From Dioscorea cayenensis subsp. rotundata (lineage: Eukaryota; Streptophyta; Magnoliopsida; Dioscoreales; Dioscoreaceae): DNA of 64,000 bases. The notes below the pieces were generated by a model. The model searched no databases and was not told the DNA's origin. It saw only the letters and a list, made by a program, of their open reading frames with translations. The translations under genes and the position numbers were made by a program. Positions 12,101-27,250 of this stretch are shown piece by piece. The number at the start of each line of letters is the position of its first letter. Position 1 is the first letter of the stretch. The stretch spans positions 20,144,305-20,208,304 of the forward strand of contig NC_052488.1 of the NCBI RefSeq assembly GCF_009730915.1, given 5' to 3'.

Positions 12101-12241
12101 ACTTATAGCCTAGCTGTATCTTGGGTCTCCTCATTTGGGAGAGATGCGAGTTCGATTCCTTTGACCGTGTTCCTCATTATCCCGCCCGCATACGCCGTTT
12201 GTTGCCCTACCTCAAAAAAAAAAAAAGAAAAAGAAAAAAAA
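12101..12241 (+). mobile_element. tRNA-derived SINE
   Basis: A short unit with polymerase III promoter boxes in tRNA order: an A-box-like TAGCCTAGCTG near 12106-12116 and a B-box-like GAGTTCGATTCC at 12148-12159. An unrelated body and an A-rich tail to about 12241 follow. ACTTCTT..CCAATG occurs on both sides (about 12083-12099 and 12242-12254), an imperfect target-site duplication. It does not fold as a complete tRNA, so a SINE is preferred over a tRNA gene. Confidence 0.7.
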
Positions 12242-12645
12242 ACTTCTTCCAATGAATTTGAATTATAAAGAAATCAAAATATAAATTCAAATAGAAGAAA
12301 ATATTAGAAAAAATTCTTATAATCTACATTTGACGAAAGAGAGACGAGTCTTTAATTAGATGGAAAGAGTCAAATTTGTGAAAATTAAAAAAAAAACTAA
12401 AATTAGAATAAATAACTGATGTGCGTAGGTTAAAAATTGAAGGCAGTGGTTTCTAAATCTTATTAAAAATTACTCTTAATTATTGTGTTTTAGTGTTATG
12501 ATAACATTTTCCAAAAAAATTAGAAAACACTTGCTTCAATTTTTTTTTTAATGAAAACATATGATTTGTTGGCATAAATAAAAAAAAACACTTGTTTTGT
12601 AGTAAAATATAAAATTGGCTTGTGCATGTCCCTGTTTAACCACAT
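12242..12645. other. Intergenic between SINE and MULE
   Basis: AT-rich sequence with no gene seen. It ends in the nine A residues that may be the target-site duplication of the next element. Confidence 0.4.
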
Positions 12646-12654
12646 AAAAAAAAA

Positions 12655-12733
12655 GAGTCATGCTATTTGAACCGAAAACATTTCACGAAAACCGGGCACG
12701 AATGACGTGGTTGCCTTACGTGGCATCCACATC
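12655..12733 (+). repeat. Left terminal inverted repeat of MULE
   Basis: It starts GAGTCATGCTATTTGAACCG and mirrors the right end, with the best identity at the outermost 20 bases and in TGGCATCCACAT. Confidence 0.75.
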
Positions 12734-12906
12734 ACTTTATTTTTTATTCTCCTCTATATATTGCATTTCCATTGTCTTCTTCTCCATCTCTTTCTCACAA
12801 CTCTCGTCTACATTGTTTTTTTCATCCGCTTTTCACTGACGACCAACCGCTCCTTTCATCATTATTTATTGCTATTCACTCTCTTTCTCTTTTTCTCTCA
12901 CCATCG

Positions 12907-13410
12907 ATGGGATGCATCATGAGCTCAAGCACTCTCGAAGCTCATGGAGGGGGAGCAGGGAATCTCGGCACCATCCAAGCTTCCCCACATGGAGACGAAG
13001 CCAAATACAGGAGAAGAATGACGTGGACTCTTGCCCTCTTGTCCTCGTCTGCTACCATTGTGCGGCTGTGGTGGCGTGGTGGAGTTGTAGAGGATGAGCA
13101 GAGTAAGGATGGTGGTTGTGGCTCTAAGAACAATCACTCGTGGTTGCTCACTGAGGTTCACGCCGACTCATTGAACTCGTCGTTCAAGTTCAGTTTCGGT
13201 GGCCAGGCGGAGGTGATGGTGGTGCTGCTTTTGGTGAGCCCGGAGTGCGGTGGAGTTGAGGATGAGGGTGCGAGGGTGGAGTTGGTGGAACAGTGTATCT
13301 CACGATTGCCGGGTTGCTGGCAGGGTTCTGTTTCTCCAAGATCCATGCAGCCACTCATGATTTCTCTAGAGGCATCAGTATCTTCTTTGTCTCTCACTCT
13401 TTTTTCTTGA
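12907..13410 (+). CDS. Hypothetical frame inside the MULE
   Basis: A 167-codon open frame from ATG (MGCIMSSSTLEAHGGG) to TGA. No known domain was recognised. It has short hydrophobic stretches (TWTLALLSSSATIVRLWW and VMVVLLLVS). Overlapping frames are open on the other strand, so coding cannot be claimed for either direction. On the minus strand a stretch reads like an N-terminal membrane anchor. This may be a captured gene fragment rather than a gene in use. Confidence 0.25.
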   Translation: MGCIMSSSTLEAHGGGAGNLGTIQASPHGDEAKYRRRMTWTLALLSSSATIVRLWWRGGVVEDEQSKDGGCGSKNNHSWLLTEVHADSLNSSFKFSFGGQAEVMVVLLLVSPECGGVEDEGARVELVEQCISRLPGCWQGSVSPRSMQPLMISLEASVSSLSLTLFS

Positions 13411-13689
13411 CTTCAAGCTCTTTTGATTGATTGCTGATGCTGGTGGGAGTGATGGCAGGGAGGGAGTTGGGGAGAAGGGCGCTGAGCAGTGTGTGCAGAG
13501 GAAGGATTGGCATGAGGGCAGTGGCGATCAAGAGAGTGGACGCGAGGGGGAAAGAGAGCAGTAGGGCCTTTTGCCGAGAGCTGATAATCACCAACCAGTG
13601 TATTGTGTCATCCAAATGAAGGGGCAAAGAGATGAAGAGAAACAGAAGGCACTAGAAAAGAGAGAGAGAAGTGATGTAAGTGGAAGTAA

Positions 13690-13761
13690 TGTGGATGCCA
13701 CCTAAGACATCCATGTCATCCGAATTGTCGTGAAGTCTTTTCGGTTCAAATAGCTTTACTC
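13690..13761 (-). repeat. Right terminal inverted repeat of MULE
   Basis: Read on the minus strand it begins GAGTAAAGCTATTTGAACCG and pairs with the left end over most of its length, with small mismatches. Confidence 0.75.
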
Positions 13762-13929
13762 AAAAAAAAAAAAAATGCCAAACCTAACCTAAGTTATAAA
13801 CAATGTCTTATAATTTCCGACAATAATATATATGTATTTTTAAAATATAAAAAATTAAAGGTTCTAAACGGATGTTGAGAGGCAATGCGGATCTCTGAAA
13901 TAAACCCGACCCGTTTAGTTCCTTGCGGC

Positions 13930-13937
13930 TAGGGTTT
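13930..13937 (-). promoter_or_regulatory. telo-box of RPS9
   Basis: TAGGGTTT (AAACCCTA on the other strand) lies five bases upstream of the TATA box. Telo-boxes are a well-known feature of plant ribosomal protein promoters. Confidence 0.75.
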
Positions 13938-13941
13938 GGCC

Positions 13942-13950
13942 TATATAAAA
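13942..13950 (+). promoter_or_regulatory. TATA box of RPS9
   Basis: TATATAAAA, 128 bases upstream of the start codon, directly after a telo-box. A GC-rich leader follows. Confidence 0.75.
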
Positions 13951-14069
13951 GCCAAAGCAAAGCCAAGGTTTTGAACAACTGCTTCGCCTCCGCGCATCAG
14001 AGGGACCTCTATTTGTTCTCCTCTCTCGCGGCGCAGCGGTGCCGGTGCGGCGGCGGGAAGGGCGTCGCC

Positions 14070-18770
<4,701 letters not shown>

Positions 18771-19584
18771 GCCATTACTGAAATATTGTAGTAGTTGAAA
18801 GCTGTCTTTACTGTGTTCTTCTCAGTTTGAGTTTTCTTCTTCTTCCCTTATTTGAACTCATTTATTTGGTTTTTAGATCATAGTGCTTATTTTTCATGAC
18901 AAACTGAATCCCAACTGTTTTGTTCCTTGGTGTTCCTTATAAAATGTAGAGGTATCTTGCCTTGACTATGTCTTAATCAAGTGCATTTTTAAATCAAGTA
19001 CATTTTCAAATTGAATTGTATCTTTCATTGTTATGCTTTTTTTCACTGAGATATAAAGGTAACAAAACTAATAAATCCAAACTCATGAGTTTGTCATGAA
19101 CTTTTTATTTTTTTGACTTCTTTCTTTGTCTGCATCTCATAAACAGATACAACTCTATATATATATATATATATTTCCAATATCTTTCTAGGTTGCTCTC
19201 ATCTAGCCAAGCATATTCATTTTATTTTTTTATACATATATTATTATTATCAATTATTGTGCACCATCCCTCCATGTCTCTCTTTACTTTAATACATCAT
19301 AATTAAATAAATCATTAAAACCTTTTCACGTGTACAACATAACACTCTCACTAATAAATAGATCCAGAATACCAGAATAACAAAAGCCTAAAACAGGCAA
19401 AGTAGAGATAAACTACTCCCAAATCAGTTGGCTGGTTGCCATGCTACTAAGTAAACAAACAACTCAAGCCAAACTTTCTACTGAAATAAAATATATATAT
19501 ATATATATATCATATAACATCATCAAAATAAAATTGCAACCATAACTAATACAATAAACCATAACAAAACAAACACATTAAACA
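18771..19584. other. Between convergent RPS9 and PRE/ILI gene 1
   Basis: The two genes converge here, so this stretch holds both 3' UTRs. (AT)n arrays lie at about 19158-19174 and 19491-19510. No gene seen. Confidence 0.5.
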
Positions 19585-20001
19585 TCAAGACCTCAAAAGT
19601 CCTCTAATGATCTCTGCCTGTGCACTGTCATTGTCCATTGTGTTAATGAGCTCTGAGAGTCTATCACTTAGACCATCCACCTCTCTATGCAAACTCTTAA
19701 TGTAGTTGCATGTCTCCTTCAACACCTTTGATGCTGAGGCCTAAACAAAAGTCATTTAACGAAAGCTTTCTCAATCACTACTTAAATTATCATTCTCTCA
19801 TTAATATATATATATATATATATAACACTCTTATAAGACTTTCACATTTCAAAGTGTTAACAAGTAAGAACTAATTAAGACTACTATTTTTGTGCTTACT
19901 CTGGAGGTGTTTCTCCGGCGAGACTCCGGCAAGAGGTTTTGGAGCTTGGAGATGAGCTCATTCATCTCTTCTTCTGTGATCCTTGTTCTTCTACTAGACA
20001 T
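19585..20001 (-). CDS. PRE/ILI-like: Atypical (non-DNA-binding) HLH protein, PRE/ILI family
   Basis: Two exons on the minus strand, 20001-19900 and 19740-19585, give an 85-residue protein: [20 protein letters not shown].., then [21 protein letters not shown].. and a RGLLRS end. The helix-loop-helix is present but the basic DNA-contact region is missing, as in PRE, ILI1 and BU1 proteins. In Arabidopsis and rice these promote cell elongation by sequestering inhibitory bHLH partners downstream of brassinosteroid, gibberellin and light. The single intron follows the [11 protein letters not shown] segment, at the same place as in the second copy at 37.5 kb. It is shorter than that copy because it lacks the QQTGSS-type insertion. 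An (AT)n array lies in the intron. Confidence 0.92.
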
Positions 20002-20768
20002 CTCTACTTCTCTCAAAGTCCTTTCTAACAAAAGGCACAAGAATGAGAGAAAAGGAAAGAAGAGAATAGTAGAGAAATTAAGAGGAGAAGAGGACTTTAA
20101 TAACTAAGTCATGGTGGAACATATATTGAGAAAGATTCATGGGCCCATATGGGCCCTCCCTCCCTTACTTTTTTATTAGAATAACTTATGTCCCTCTCAT
20201 TATATTATTATAATTTTATTTTTATTAATTTGTTTAGTTTGTGTTTAATATGATATTAGTCCCGATATCATCGGATTATTTTCGACATGACTAGCTTAAA
20301 AAAAAAAAGTATCACTTTTATTTTTTATTTTTTTGGATCAACTTTTTGCTAAAGTAAGTCAATTGAGAATTTAAATTAGTCATGATTCAATTTAATTAGT
20401 AAATATCTAGAATAGTTGAATTATTCATAATTTACTTGGACCTCAATGAATAGAATGGATGGTAGTCAAGTCATATAAATTATTAATAATATCTATAAAA
20501 TCTAGTATAATTTTTTTTATTTAATTATATACGAAGTAAATATATTTTTTATATGGATGTAACTGTAATTTGTCATTTTATTTATAGTATTTATGGAATT
20601 TATTTATTTTTTTTAAAACTCTATAATAATTTTTTTAAAAAAGTGATTATAATTTAGAATATCGATGGATTTAAAAAAAAGAAAAAAAAAGATAATGGCC
20701 GGGATGAGATTGGAAATGGAAATGAAGATGGATGGGTCCAAAATGGTGTAAAAAATGTGGAGCAAGAA
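20002..20768. other. Proximal promoter of PRE/ILI gene 1
   Basis: AT-rich upstream region of the minus-strand HLH gene. No convincing TATA box was found. It is followed upstream by a GC-richer block carrying two G-boxes. Confidence 0.4.
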
Positions 20769-20769
20769 G

Positions 20770-20775
20770 CACGTG
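20770..20775. promoter_or_regulatory. G-box, distal promoter of PRE/ILI gene 1
   Basis: CACGTG within the palindrome GCACGTGC, about 770 bases upstream of the HLH start codon. A second G-box lies 50 bases further upstream. Confidence 0.45.
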
Positions 20776-20819
20776 CGAAAGAGGGCGTAGGTGGGCAAAG
20801 CTGGCTTTTGGGGTACATC

Positions 20820-20825
20820 CACGTG
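20820..20825. promoter_or_regulatory. Second G-box, distal promoter of PRE/ILI gene 1
   Basis: CACGTG in CCACGTGA, in the same GC-richer block, which also contains TGGGCCCA. PIF and BZR1-type factors bind G-boxes; any control of this gene by them is inference. Confidence 0.45.
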
Positions 20826-20889
20826 ACTAAGCATAGCCCATGAGGTGACTCTTGGGCCCACCTTGCCGGGGAATACGGCCCATAACCTT

Positions 20890-23800
20890 AGTAATCTAAT
20901 TTTTCACTTATTATATGTTTTTTTTTTCTAATTCAATATATAAATAATTATATAATTATTATTTAATGTATATATTTTGTCTTGAATTTGACATTAGCTC
21001 TGAGTCATTAAATCTTATATTTTTATTTGTATGTTTGCTATGTTTGTTCTCCATTTATTTTTGTCTCCAAACGGTTATTATAGTCTGTGAGGTAAGTTGA
21101 TCCATATGATTTTTGAATAAAGGCAAAATTCTAGTTTTTTTATTTTTTTTATTTTTTAAATATAGGAAACAAAATATATATGGTTCTTATTAATAAATTT
21201 ATTAAAAAAAGATTGATGATATTACTTTTGTCGAGTTCACATAAACTATCATGTCGATGATGATTTGAAGAAAAAAGTTACCAAAATATTTATATTATGA
21301 ATAAGTCTAAAAGTACATGTCGACTCAAAAAAATATATTTATAATCACAAAAAAATAATGAAATGTTAATTCTTTTTGTGTATTACAAATAATATTATTT
21401 TAAATATAATTTAAAAAAAAATTAAAGAAAAGTTTTTTTATTGAAATGTATAAACTGCAATTTTATTAAATATAAAAAAAATAATTACAAACATATTCAG
21501 CACAATACGATAAAACAAAATAAGACTAAATTGAACACAAAGACTAATGAAAAAGAAGAGATACGGTCTAAAAATCTACCTGTGGTACATATAAAACAAA
21601 TAAAAAAATACAACAGACAACGATAAAACACAATAGTTTTTTAAAAAAAAAAAAAATGGTGAATGAAGGGTAACATCAATATTTATTAAAGCAAGCAAGA
21701 AGACATTCATGCATTCACTATTCCACATGCTGCTTCTTCTTGTTGCCTTTTATTTTAGAAGAAGATGAAGTAGAAGAAGAACAAGAAGGCAAAGAAATCC
21801 TTAAATTGGGGAGATCTTCAAGGACTTATTGCAAACAAATTAAAGTCTATAAAGAGACACACATTTAAAAGTCTATGATCTTAGTCCAGAGAGAGTCACA
21901 TTTTCAATAGTATTGTCCATCACTGACAACTTATGTTACATCCACATCAGTGTGACGCTTAATTCACGGGTTTTTATTCTTTTTCTTTTTTCCGCATAAA
22001 AGCCAAACAATTCAAAATCCAATTTATTTCAAATTAAAAAAAAAGAGAGTTTAATTTGTATGAGTTTTATTTTCTGATGTAATTGTTGAGAATCTCTTAA
22101 TATAGAAGCGGTGTGCTATTCCACCAGTGAAATGTACGTTAGCGTGGTCCACCAGAAGGCTGCCAATCAACAGAGCCCACATAAGACTTTTTGTTCCCCT
22201 GAAGTGGCTCAATGAGCCACTCATCGTCGGATCACACCCAGGTGTACGGATTGCTGAACCCACAGATGATACCACCGTACCAGGAATCTTTTTAATCTTT
22301 GATTATCTCAGTGTTAACAAACAGGATATAACAGAGCTCTAACTAATCATTGATTAAGAACAAAATCATACTAAATTTGATGTAATCTGTAGAATTATGT
22401 TTGCATGAAGCATATGAATAATGAAAATGCAGAAAAGAAGTTCATTCAGATATAAAGCAGCAGCAGAAGAATCTAATTCTGCTCGCCCATCGGGAATACG
22501 ATGCCCAGTCTAGACAATGAATTTCGAGCAAGCAAGCAATGAAATTTATAGAAATGATGGAGAAATACGACAAGTTTTCAAGTTTGTTATATACATGAAT
22601 GGTATCAAAGAGGTGTAAAAGATGTGATTTCGGCAAAACATACTAAGAAAACAGCATAACTGCACCCAAAAAAGCTGAAGAAAATAAGTAAAGAATTTAA
22701 CCTGTGTGTAAAAAGAAGCAAAGAGTTGGTTATTCCTAGTTTGATTGGTGAAGTAAAGAGGCTCAAATTCACATTTAAGACAACCTTATAAATGCAAATT
22801 TGATTGGAATGATAACAGGAGTATTGAAAATATGTAATTGCAGAAATGATCACAGGATTCTGAATCAAGAACAATTAGTTGATCAAACTCACACAAGAGA
22901 TTTGAATTGGTGGGGGAATTAGTGATTGAACTGATTTGTGAGTGAGATCACTGACGAACATTTATGCAACTTATCATGCACCAGAAATTAAAAGGACAGA
23001 TCAAATAATTTCATATTGTTCTCATAGTTGACATTTAAGAGAAATACATTACATTATCCAGGGCTGCAATGGAATGATCAACACGATGAAACAATGTTAA
23101 AGATGGATTCATAAAGCCAAATTCATATGGAAAAATGACTGTTTCTGTTTATGTTCTCTAAGGGTGACTCAATTTATCAGATTGAACTGTTGTCTCCTAA
23201 AGTTAAAAGCTGACATAATGCTAGTCTGTGGAAGTCATTTGTGAGAAAATGCAGAAACATGCAAATTTGATTGGAATGAATTGCTGTCATTACATTAGCA
23301 AGAAGCTCAATAGGCCAAAGTTGCGAGAGCGAACATGTGGGGAGGGTAGGCTTGAATTCACAAAGATAACATGAAATATTACCATAATTGCAAATGAAAA
23401 GAAAGATCGACGGTAGTACAGTACCAACAGTACGGAGAAATAGAAACAAGATTATGCAGTAGGGACTAATTGGTGTACAACATTTCCATCTGTACATACG
23501 GAAGATAATATTGTTTCCATACAAAAAGGTCCAATAACCTTTTTGAGGACAAAGGGCAAGATAATGTTGTGAATTAATTCTTAATGCATTAGAAATTTGG
23601 AGTGTTTCCAAATCTACGACCATCAGGAACAAGAGAAGAAAAAACCGTTTGAGAACAGTTTAACAATGTTATAACATCTAAAGATATTGAAGTCCCAAGA
23701 GGGCACATGATTTTTTTTTCAGTCTTCTATATACTAAAAGGAAACATTTTGAGCAAGCAGTTACAATTAACAGACAACGAAAGCAAGCAAGAAGAAGCAT

Positions 23801-24415
23801 GAATAAACTTTCGGCAATTTTTCCATGTCCATTTTCAGCTATCAAAAAGATTTTAAGACAACATTCAAATGTTCTGTATTTAACCACAGGCAGGCAAAAA
23901 AGAATCTATTTCTGCAGATATACAAAATAGTTGAATAGGAAACAGAGAAGTTCTTGACGGTATCTAATAAATGTCGGCACACACTATGACCAAATGAAAC
24001 ACATGTCACCCTTTATTTTCCTCCAAATAAAGGTGAAAAAATTTCAACCATAAAACACTACTCTGGAAAAAAAGAAAAACATTTCTTCAAGTATGATGAT
24101 CTAGCAAAGCTTTATTAGCATCAAACTTTTGACCTATCTCTGTACTGCATGACCCTGAATGTCTAAATATCCTTATGCCAACATGTAAAAGAACTTCCAA
24201 TTGCACAGCAGATAAGGGGGGAAAACCAAAACCTGAGAGTTATACCGAAGAGAGTTCCTTTTAAATCTCGAGTTAAGTCTGAAATTTTGGAAAAGCCAGT
24301 TGCCACCTGTCAAACAGCATCAATAATGAATGAGTTAAGCAAGTCAACCTGGTGCATCCACCTCCGGCCAAAACCTGTACAACACTGAAGGTGTCATTAA
24401 TTATTACCCAAAAAA
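20890..24415. other. Long intergenic stretch between PRE/ILI gene 1 and the F-box gene
   Basis: About 3.5 kb without a supported gene. The left third is extremely AT-rich. Around 22.07-22.30 kb is a GC-richer block with a perfect hairpin at 22203-22221. From 22.4 to 24.3 kb the sequence has more normal composition and may include the F-box 3' UTR. Open frames up to 151 codons (23177-23632, minus) show no motifs. Confidence 0.45.
22203..22221. other. Perfect hairpin in a GC-richer block
   Basis: AGTGGCTC, three-base loop AAT, then GAGCCACT. It sits in a block of more balanced composition (about 22070-22300) that has no recognised coding content. Confidence 0.5.
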
Positions 24416-25666
24416 TCAGCAGCCCATAACAGCGCAATTATACACAAAACTTCCACAATGCTTGCTAGCAATCATATTCCATTCAGGTGGTCCATCTTTC
24501 GGAATCCACGCATTAAGCTCAATCATCCCTCCGCCTGTTGCCCTTGGTCCTCCAATAACTATGAGCTGCTCACCACAAGCTCGGAATGCAAGACCCCAAC
24601 CATTCATCGAGACAGGCCTTTCAGGCAAACTTCCAAGTGTAATCCATGATTTATTCTTCTTATCATACTTTCTCAGCATCATATCTGCATAAGTAGCCGC
24701 ATAGAGCTCATTATTAACCACTGCAACAAGTGGTGGTGCACCACTAGCGCCATTGAGCCCGGAGGACATATTTGGTATGATCTTCCACACTCCTTTATCC
24801 AAATCATACTCTTCACCACACGTCAACACCTCTGTATTGCTAGCCATTCCTCCAATGACATAGAACTTTTCATCCATAAAAACTCCAGAGCACATCTTCC
24901 TCGGTCTATTCATGTTAGGCAGAGTCACCCAAGTTTGCGTCTCCGAATTGTAAAGCTCTGCAGAGTCCAATATGGTCCCATGCGCATCAGTTCCACCAGC
25001 CAGAATTGCTTTCTCCGCGAGACTTGCCGATCCAAACAAGCATCTAGGTGAATTCATTTTGACACCGGCAGACCAAGAATTTGTCAAGATGCTATACCTG
25101 AGCACTATGTGAGAAGTCACCTCCTTCCCAAACACAAGCAGCTCAGTGCCCACAGCCAAAGACTCCTTATCTGAACACATGAAGCATTCATTAGGAGGCA
25201 TCCTTGGCAAGGTCATCCACCGCCCGCGATATGGATCATAAGCTTCCCATTCAAGAACATTACAAGAGAAGTAAATCCAATGCTCAACAATCTTATTCAA
25301 TCTCCGTAGCTTATAAAGCTCACCGCCCCGGATAAGGGATCGGAAACCCTTGTTAAGGGATGCAATGGCACCATAATCGGATCGAGAACAACGAAGTAGA
25401 CAATTGATTGAATTGTCCCATCCAATAGGATGGATGAGTGATGTTGTATCAGAATCCCGCCCGTCACCACCTTGATCAGATGCCTTTAGGGATTTCCTCC
25501 TCTTCTTCGCACTATCACCACCTTGTTCATCATGCCTGCTGGATGCCTCCTGTTGCTTGCCATTGGATATATCGAGAAGTTTGTAGGTCATATACACCCA
25601 CCCGGATTCCTTTTCACAAGATTTCGTCAAAGGCCTCGAGATCACACAGGACTGGTCCTCAAACAT
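24416..25666 (-). CDS. F-box/kelch-repeat protein, SKIP11-like
   Basis: A 416-residue single-exon frame. The open frame reaches 25687, but the first ATG is at 25666, giving MFEDQSCVISRPL, the start expected for this subfamily. A disordered basic region (AKKRRKSLK) precedes an F-box-like segment (INCLLRCSRSDYGAIASLNK, FRSLIRGGELYKLRR). Kelch repeats follow across the second half, visible as AILAGGTDAHGTILDSAELY, FYVIGGMASNTEVLTCGEEY, LYAATYADMMLRKYD and LIVIGGPRATGGGMIE, each followed by a W at the usual spacing. Such proteins join SCF ubiquitin ligases through SKP1 and select substrates with the kelch propeller. The substrate is unknown. Introns are absent from the coding part, as in Arabidopsis relatives. 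Confidence 0.92.
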   Translation of the reverse strand: MFEDQSCVISRPLTKSCEKESGWVYMTYKLLDISNGKQQEASSRHDEQGGDSAKKRRKSLKASDQGGDGRDSDTTSLIHPIGWDNSINCLLRCSRSDYGAIASLNKGFRSLIRGGELYKLRRLNKIVEHWIYFSCNVLEWEAYDPYRGRWMTLPRMPPNECFMCSDKESLAVGTELLVFGKEVTSHIVLRYSILTNSWSAGVKMNSPRCLFGSASLAEKAILAGGTDAHGTILDSAELYNSETQTWVTLPNMNRPRKMCSGVFMDEKFYVIGGMASNTEVLTCGEEYDLDKGVWKIIPNMSSGLNGASGAPPLVAVVNNELYAATYADMMLRKYDKKNKSWITLGSLPERPVSMNGWGLAFRACGEQLIVIGGPRATGGGMIELNAWIPKDGPPEWNMIASKHCGSFVYNCAVMGC

Positions 25667-26520
25667 AGCCTCCAAGACCCCAATCAATGGAGTTCAATCC
25701 CAAAACTCCTTCAAACCTCTCCAAAATCAATTTTTTTTTAAATAAATTAAAATAAAATAATCTCCCTCCCTCCCCAATTCACAGCCAAAATCAAGAGAAT
25801 GGCAAGACCCTTCCAATCCTCCAACAAAACCAGGGTCTCAAAGACGAAGTTTTTATAAAGAACGAACCCTACACGGATCCAAAAAATGTGATCTTTTCAT
25901 CAGAAGTAAATCCAGAAGCCATCTTTATGGATCAAAAACACGGACTCCAATCTCAAAATCAATGAAAATCCCATAAAAACAAAACCTTTGCAAGTGATAC
26001 AAAATTATCTCCAATCAAAACCAATAAAACTCTAATCTTTCAACCAAATCAGATCATTTCCCCTAAAACACATCTCCCAAACCACAAAAAAACCAAAAAG
26101 AAAAAGAAACCCCCACAAATCAGCTCAAATTAATCCAATTTCCATAGAAATGAACCCCACAAAAGATCAAAACCCAGATTTAATTCCTATAAACGCAGAA
26201 AACCAACAAAAAAAAAATTATATATATATATATACATATATCTATATCTAAATAAATTTCCCCGTTAATAACAAGAGACCACCAGCTAACGAACAAGGAG
26301 GACGAGGGGCAGACAGGGAAGGAAACTCACAATTTTCACTATGAGAAGAGGTCCAGACCGGGAACAAAGACCCACCAAAGTTTTGTTTTTCCCCCACTCC
26401 TTCCCAAAATATCCACTCTTCTTCTCCTTCTCCTTCTTCTCCTTCTCCTTCTCCTTCTTCAAGCCAAGCTCTCTCAGTTTCGAAGAGCTTTTGGAGAGCT
26501 CTCCATTCCCCCTTTTTATT
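25667..26520 (-). promoter_or_regulatory. 5' leader of the F-box/kelch gene, with a likely 5' UTR intron
   Basis: A donor-like GTGAGT (minus strand, 26330-26325) follows a purine-rich segment around 26.4-26.5 kb made of GAAGGA-type repeats. T-rich stretches on the minus strand just above 25.7 kb could precede an acceptor. A leader intron would explain the 0.6 kb gap without open frames. The exact acceptor cannot be chosen by eye. Confidence 0.4.
26411..26461 (-). repeat. GAAGGA-type purine-rich repeat in the F-box gene leader
   Basis: Interspersed CTT and CTC triplets (CTTCTCCTTCTCCTTC type) on the plus strand form a polypyrimidine run, hence a purine run in the sense strand of the F-box gene. 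CT/GA tracts are common in plant 5' leaders. Confidence 0.7.
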
Positions 26521-26879
26521 ATCATCCCAATTTTTTAAATAACTTTTTTTTTAAAAAAAATAATAATAATAATAATAATTTTTTCTTCAAAAATTAGCAG
26601 CGTGGGAATCGTTTCCCAATTCATATTTTTGTTTTTTAAACTCGGCTCCTCCCATTTTTCTCATTCTAAAAACTCATATTTTAATATTTTATGATTGGAG
26701 AAGACCCATTGGGTTAGTTATATGATCAAATTAAAAAATAATAATGTGAGAGAAAAAGGTTTTTTTTTTTTTTAAAAAAAAAGAGTCACTTTTTGTGGGA
26801 ATTATTATTAAAATGACAACTAAACCACTGCTCTAGCTTATTATTTTAATTAAGGATGTATTTAAGTAAATATAATTTT

Positions 26880-27250
26880 TAATTTCTCTTGTGAGAGGGG
26901 CCCACATCCAGCTTCGTGACAGCACATCGGTGGGCCGGTATTTTGATGTACGCCTCGGGATCTGTTGTTTTGGTGGGCCAAGCCCATGATGATGAGTTCG
27001 GGCCGGGCCGGCAAATGATTGGACTAGTTGGTGGGACGTCGAGATCTTCGGCCTGAAATGGACGGTTCTGATGGGGCCGTTATGATTGGGCGGTCCGGAT
27101 TGGGTACAATCCGGACTGTTGGATTGAGCGGGCTCCACTAAAAGGACGGCGGCGATGGAACTTCTTGGCCGTTTTACTCGGTGGCGCGCCGCGTTCTCAT
27201 TCCCGTTTCACAATCGGGAAACGGGAATCAAGAAGGTGAAACCAAATGAT
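26880..27250. other. GC-rich island with GGGCC motifs, no gene assigned
   Basis: A sharp GC rise in otherwise AT-rich DNA. Several TGGGCC/GGGCC words occur, then an ATG near 27155 that opens MELLGRFTRWRAAFSFPFHN and meets a GTGAAA donor-like site near 27237, with a near-palindrome of CCCGTTT/AAACGGG. It could be the start of an uncharacterised or broken gene, or transposon-derived. No downstream exon was found. Confidence 0.3.

Larger units (their letters stand above)
12655..13761. mobile_element. Non-autonomous Mutator-like element, Pack-MULE-like
   Basis: The two ends are long imperfect terminal inverted repeats of roughly 70-80 bp. Both begin GAGT, share GCTATTTGAACCGAAAA, and end near GTGGCATCCACAT. 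Nine A residues (12646-12654) precede the element and at least nine follow it (from 13762), consistent with the 9-bp duplication typical of MULEs, although poly-A is weak evidence. No transposase is present. The interior is clearly GC-richer than the surrounding AT-rich DNA and holds open frames on both strands, as seen when such elements capture genic sequence. A TATA-like CTATATAT lies at about 12753. Confidence 0.75.

Noticed and set aside
23177-23632. 151-codon minus-strand frame downstream of the F-box gene
   Set aside because: No motif, no ordinary protein composition and no supporting neighbours. Probably chance.
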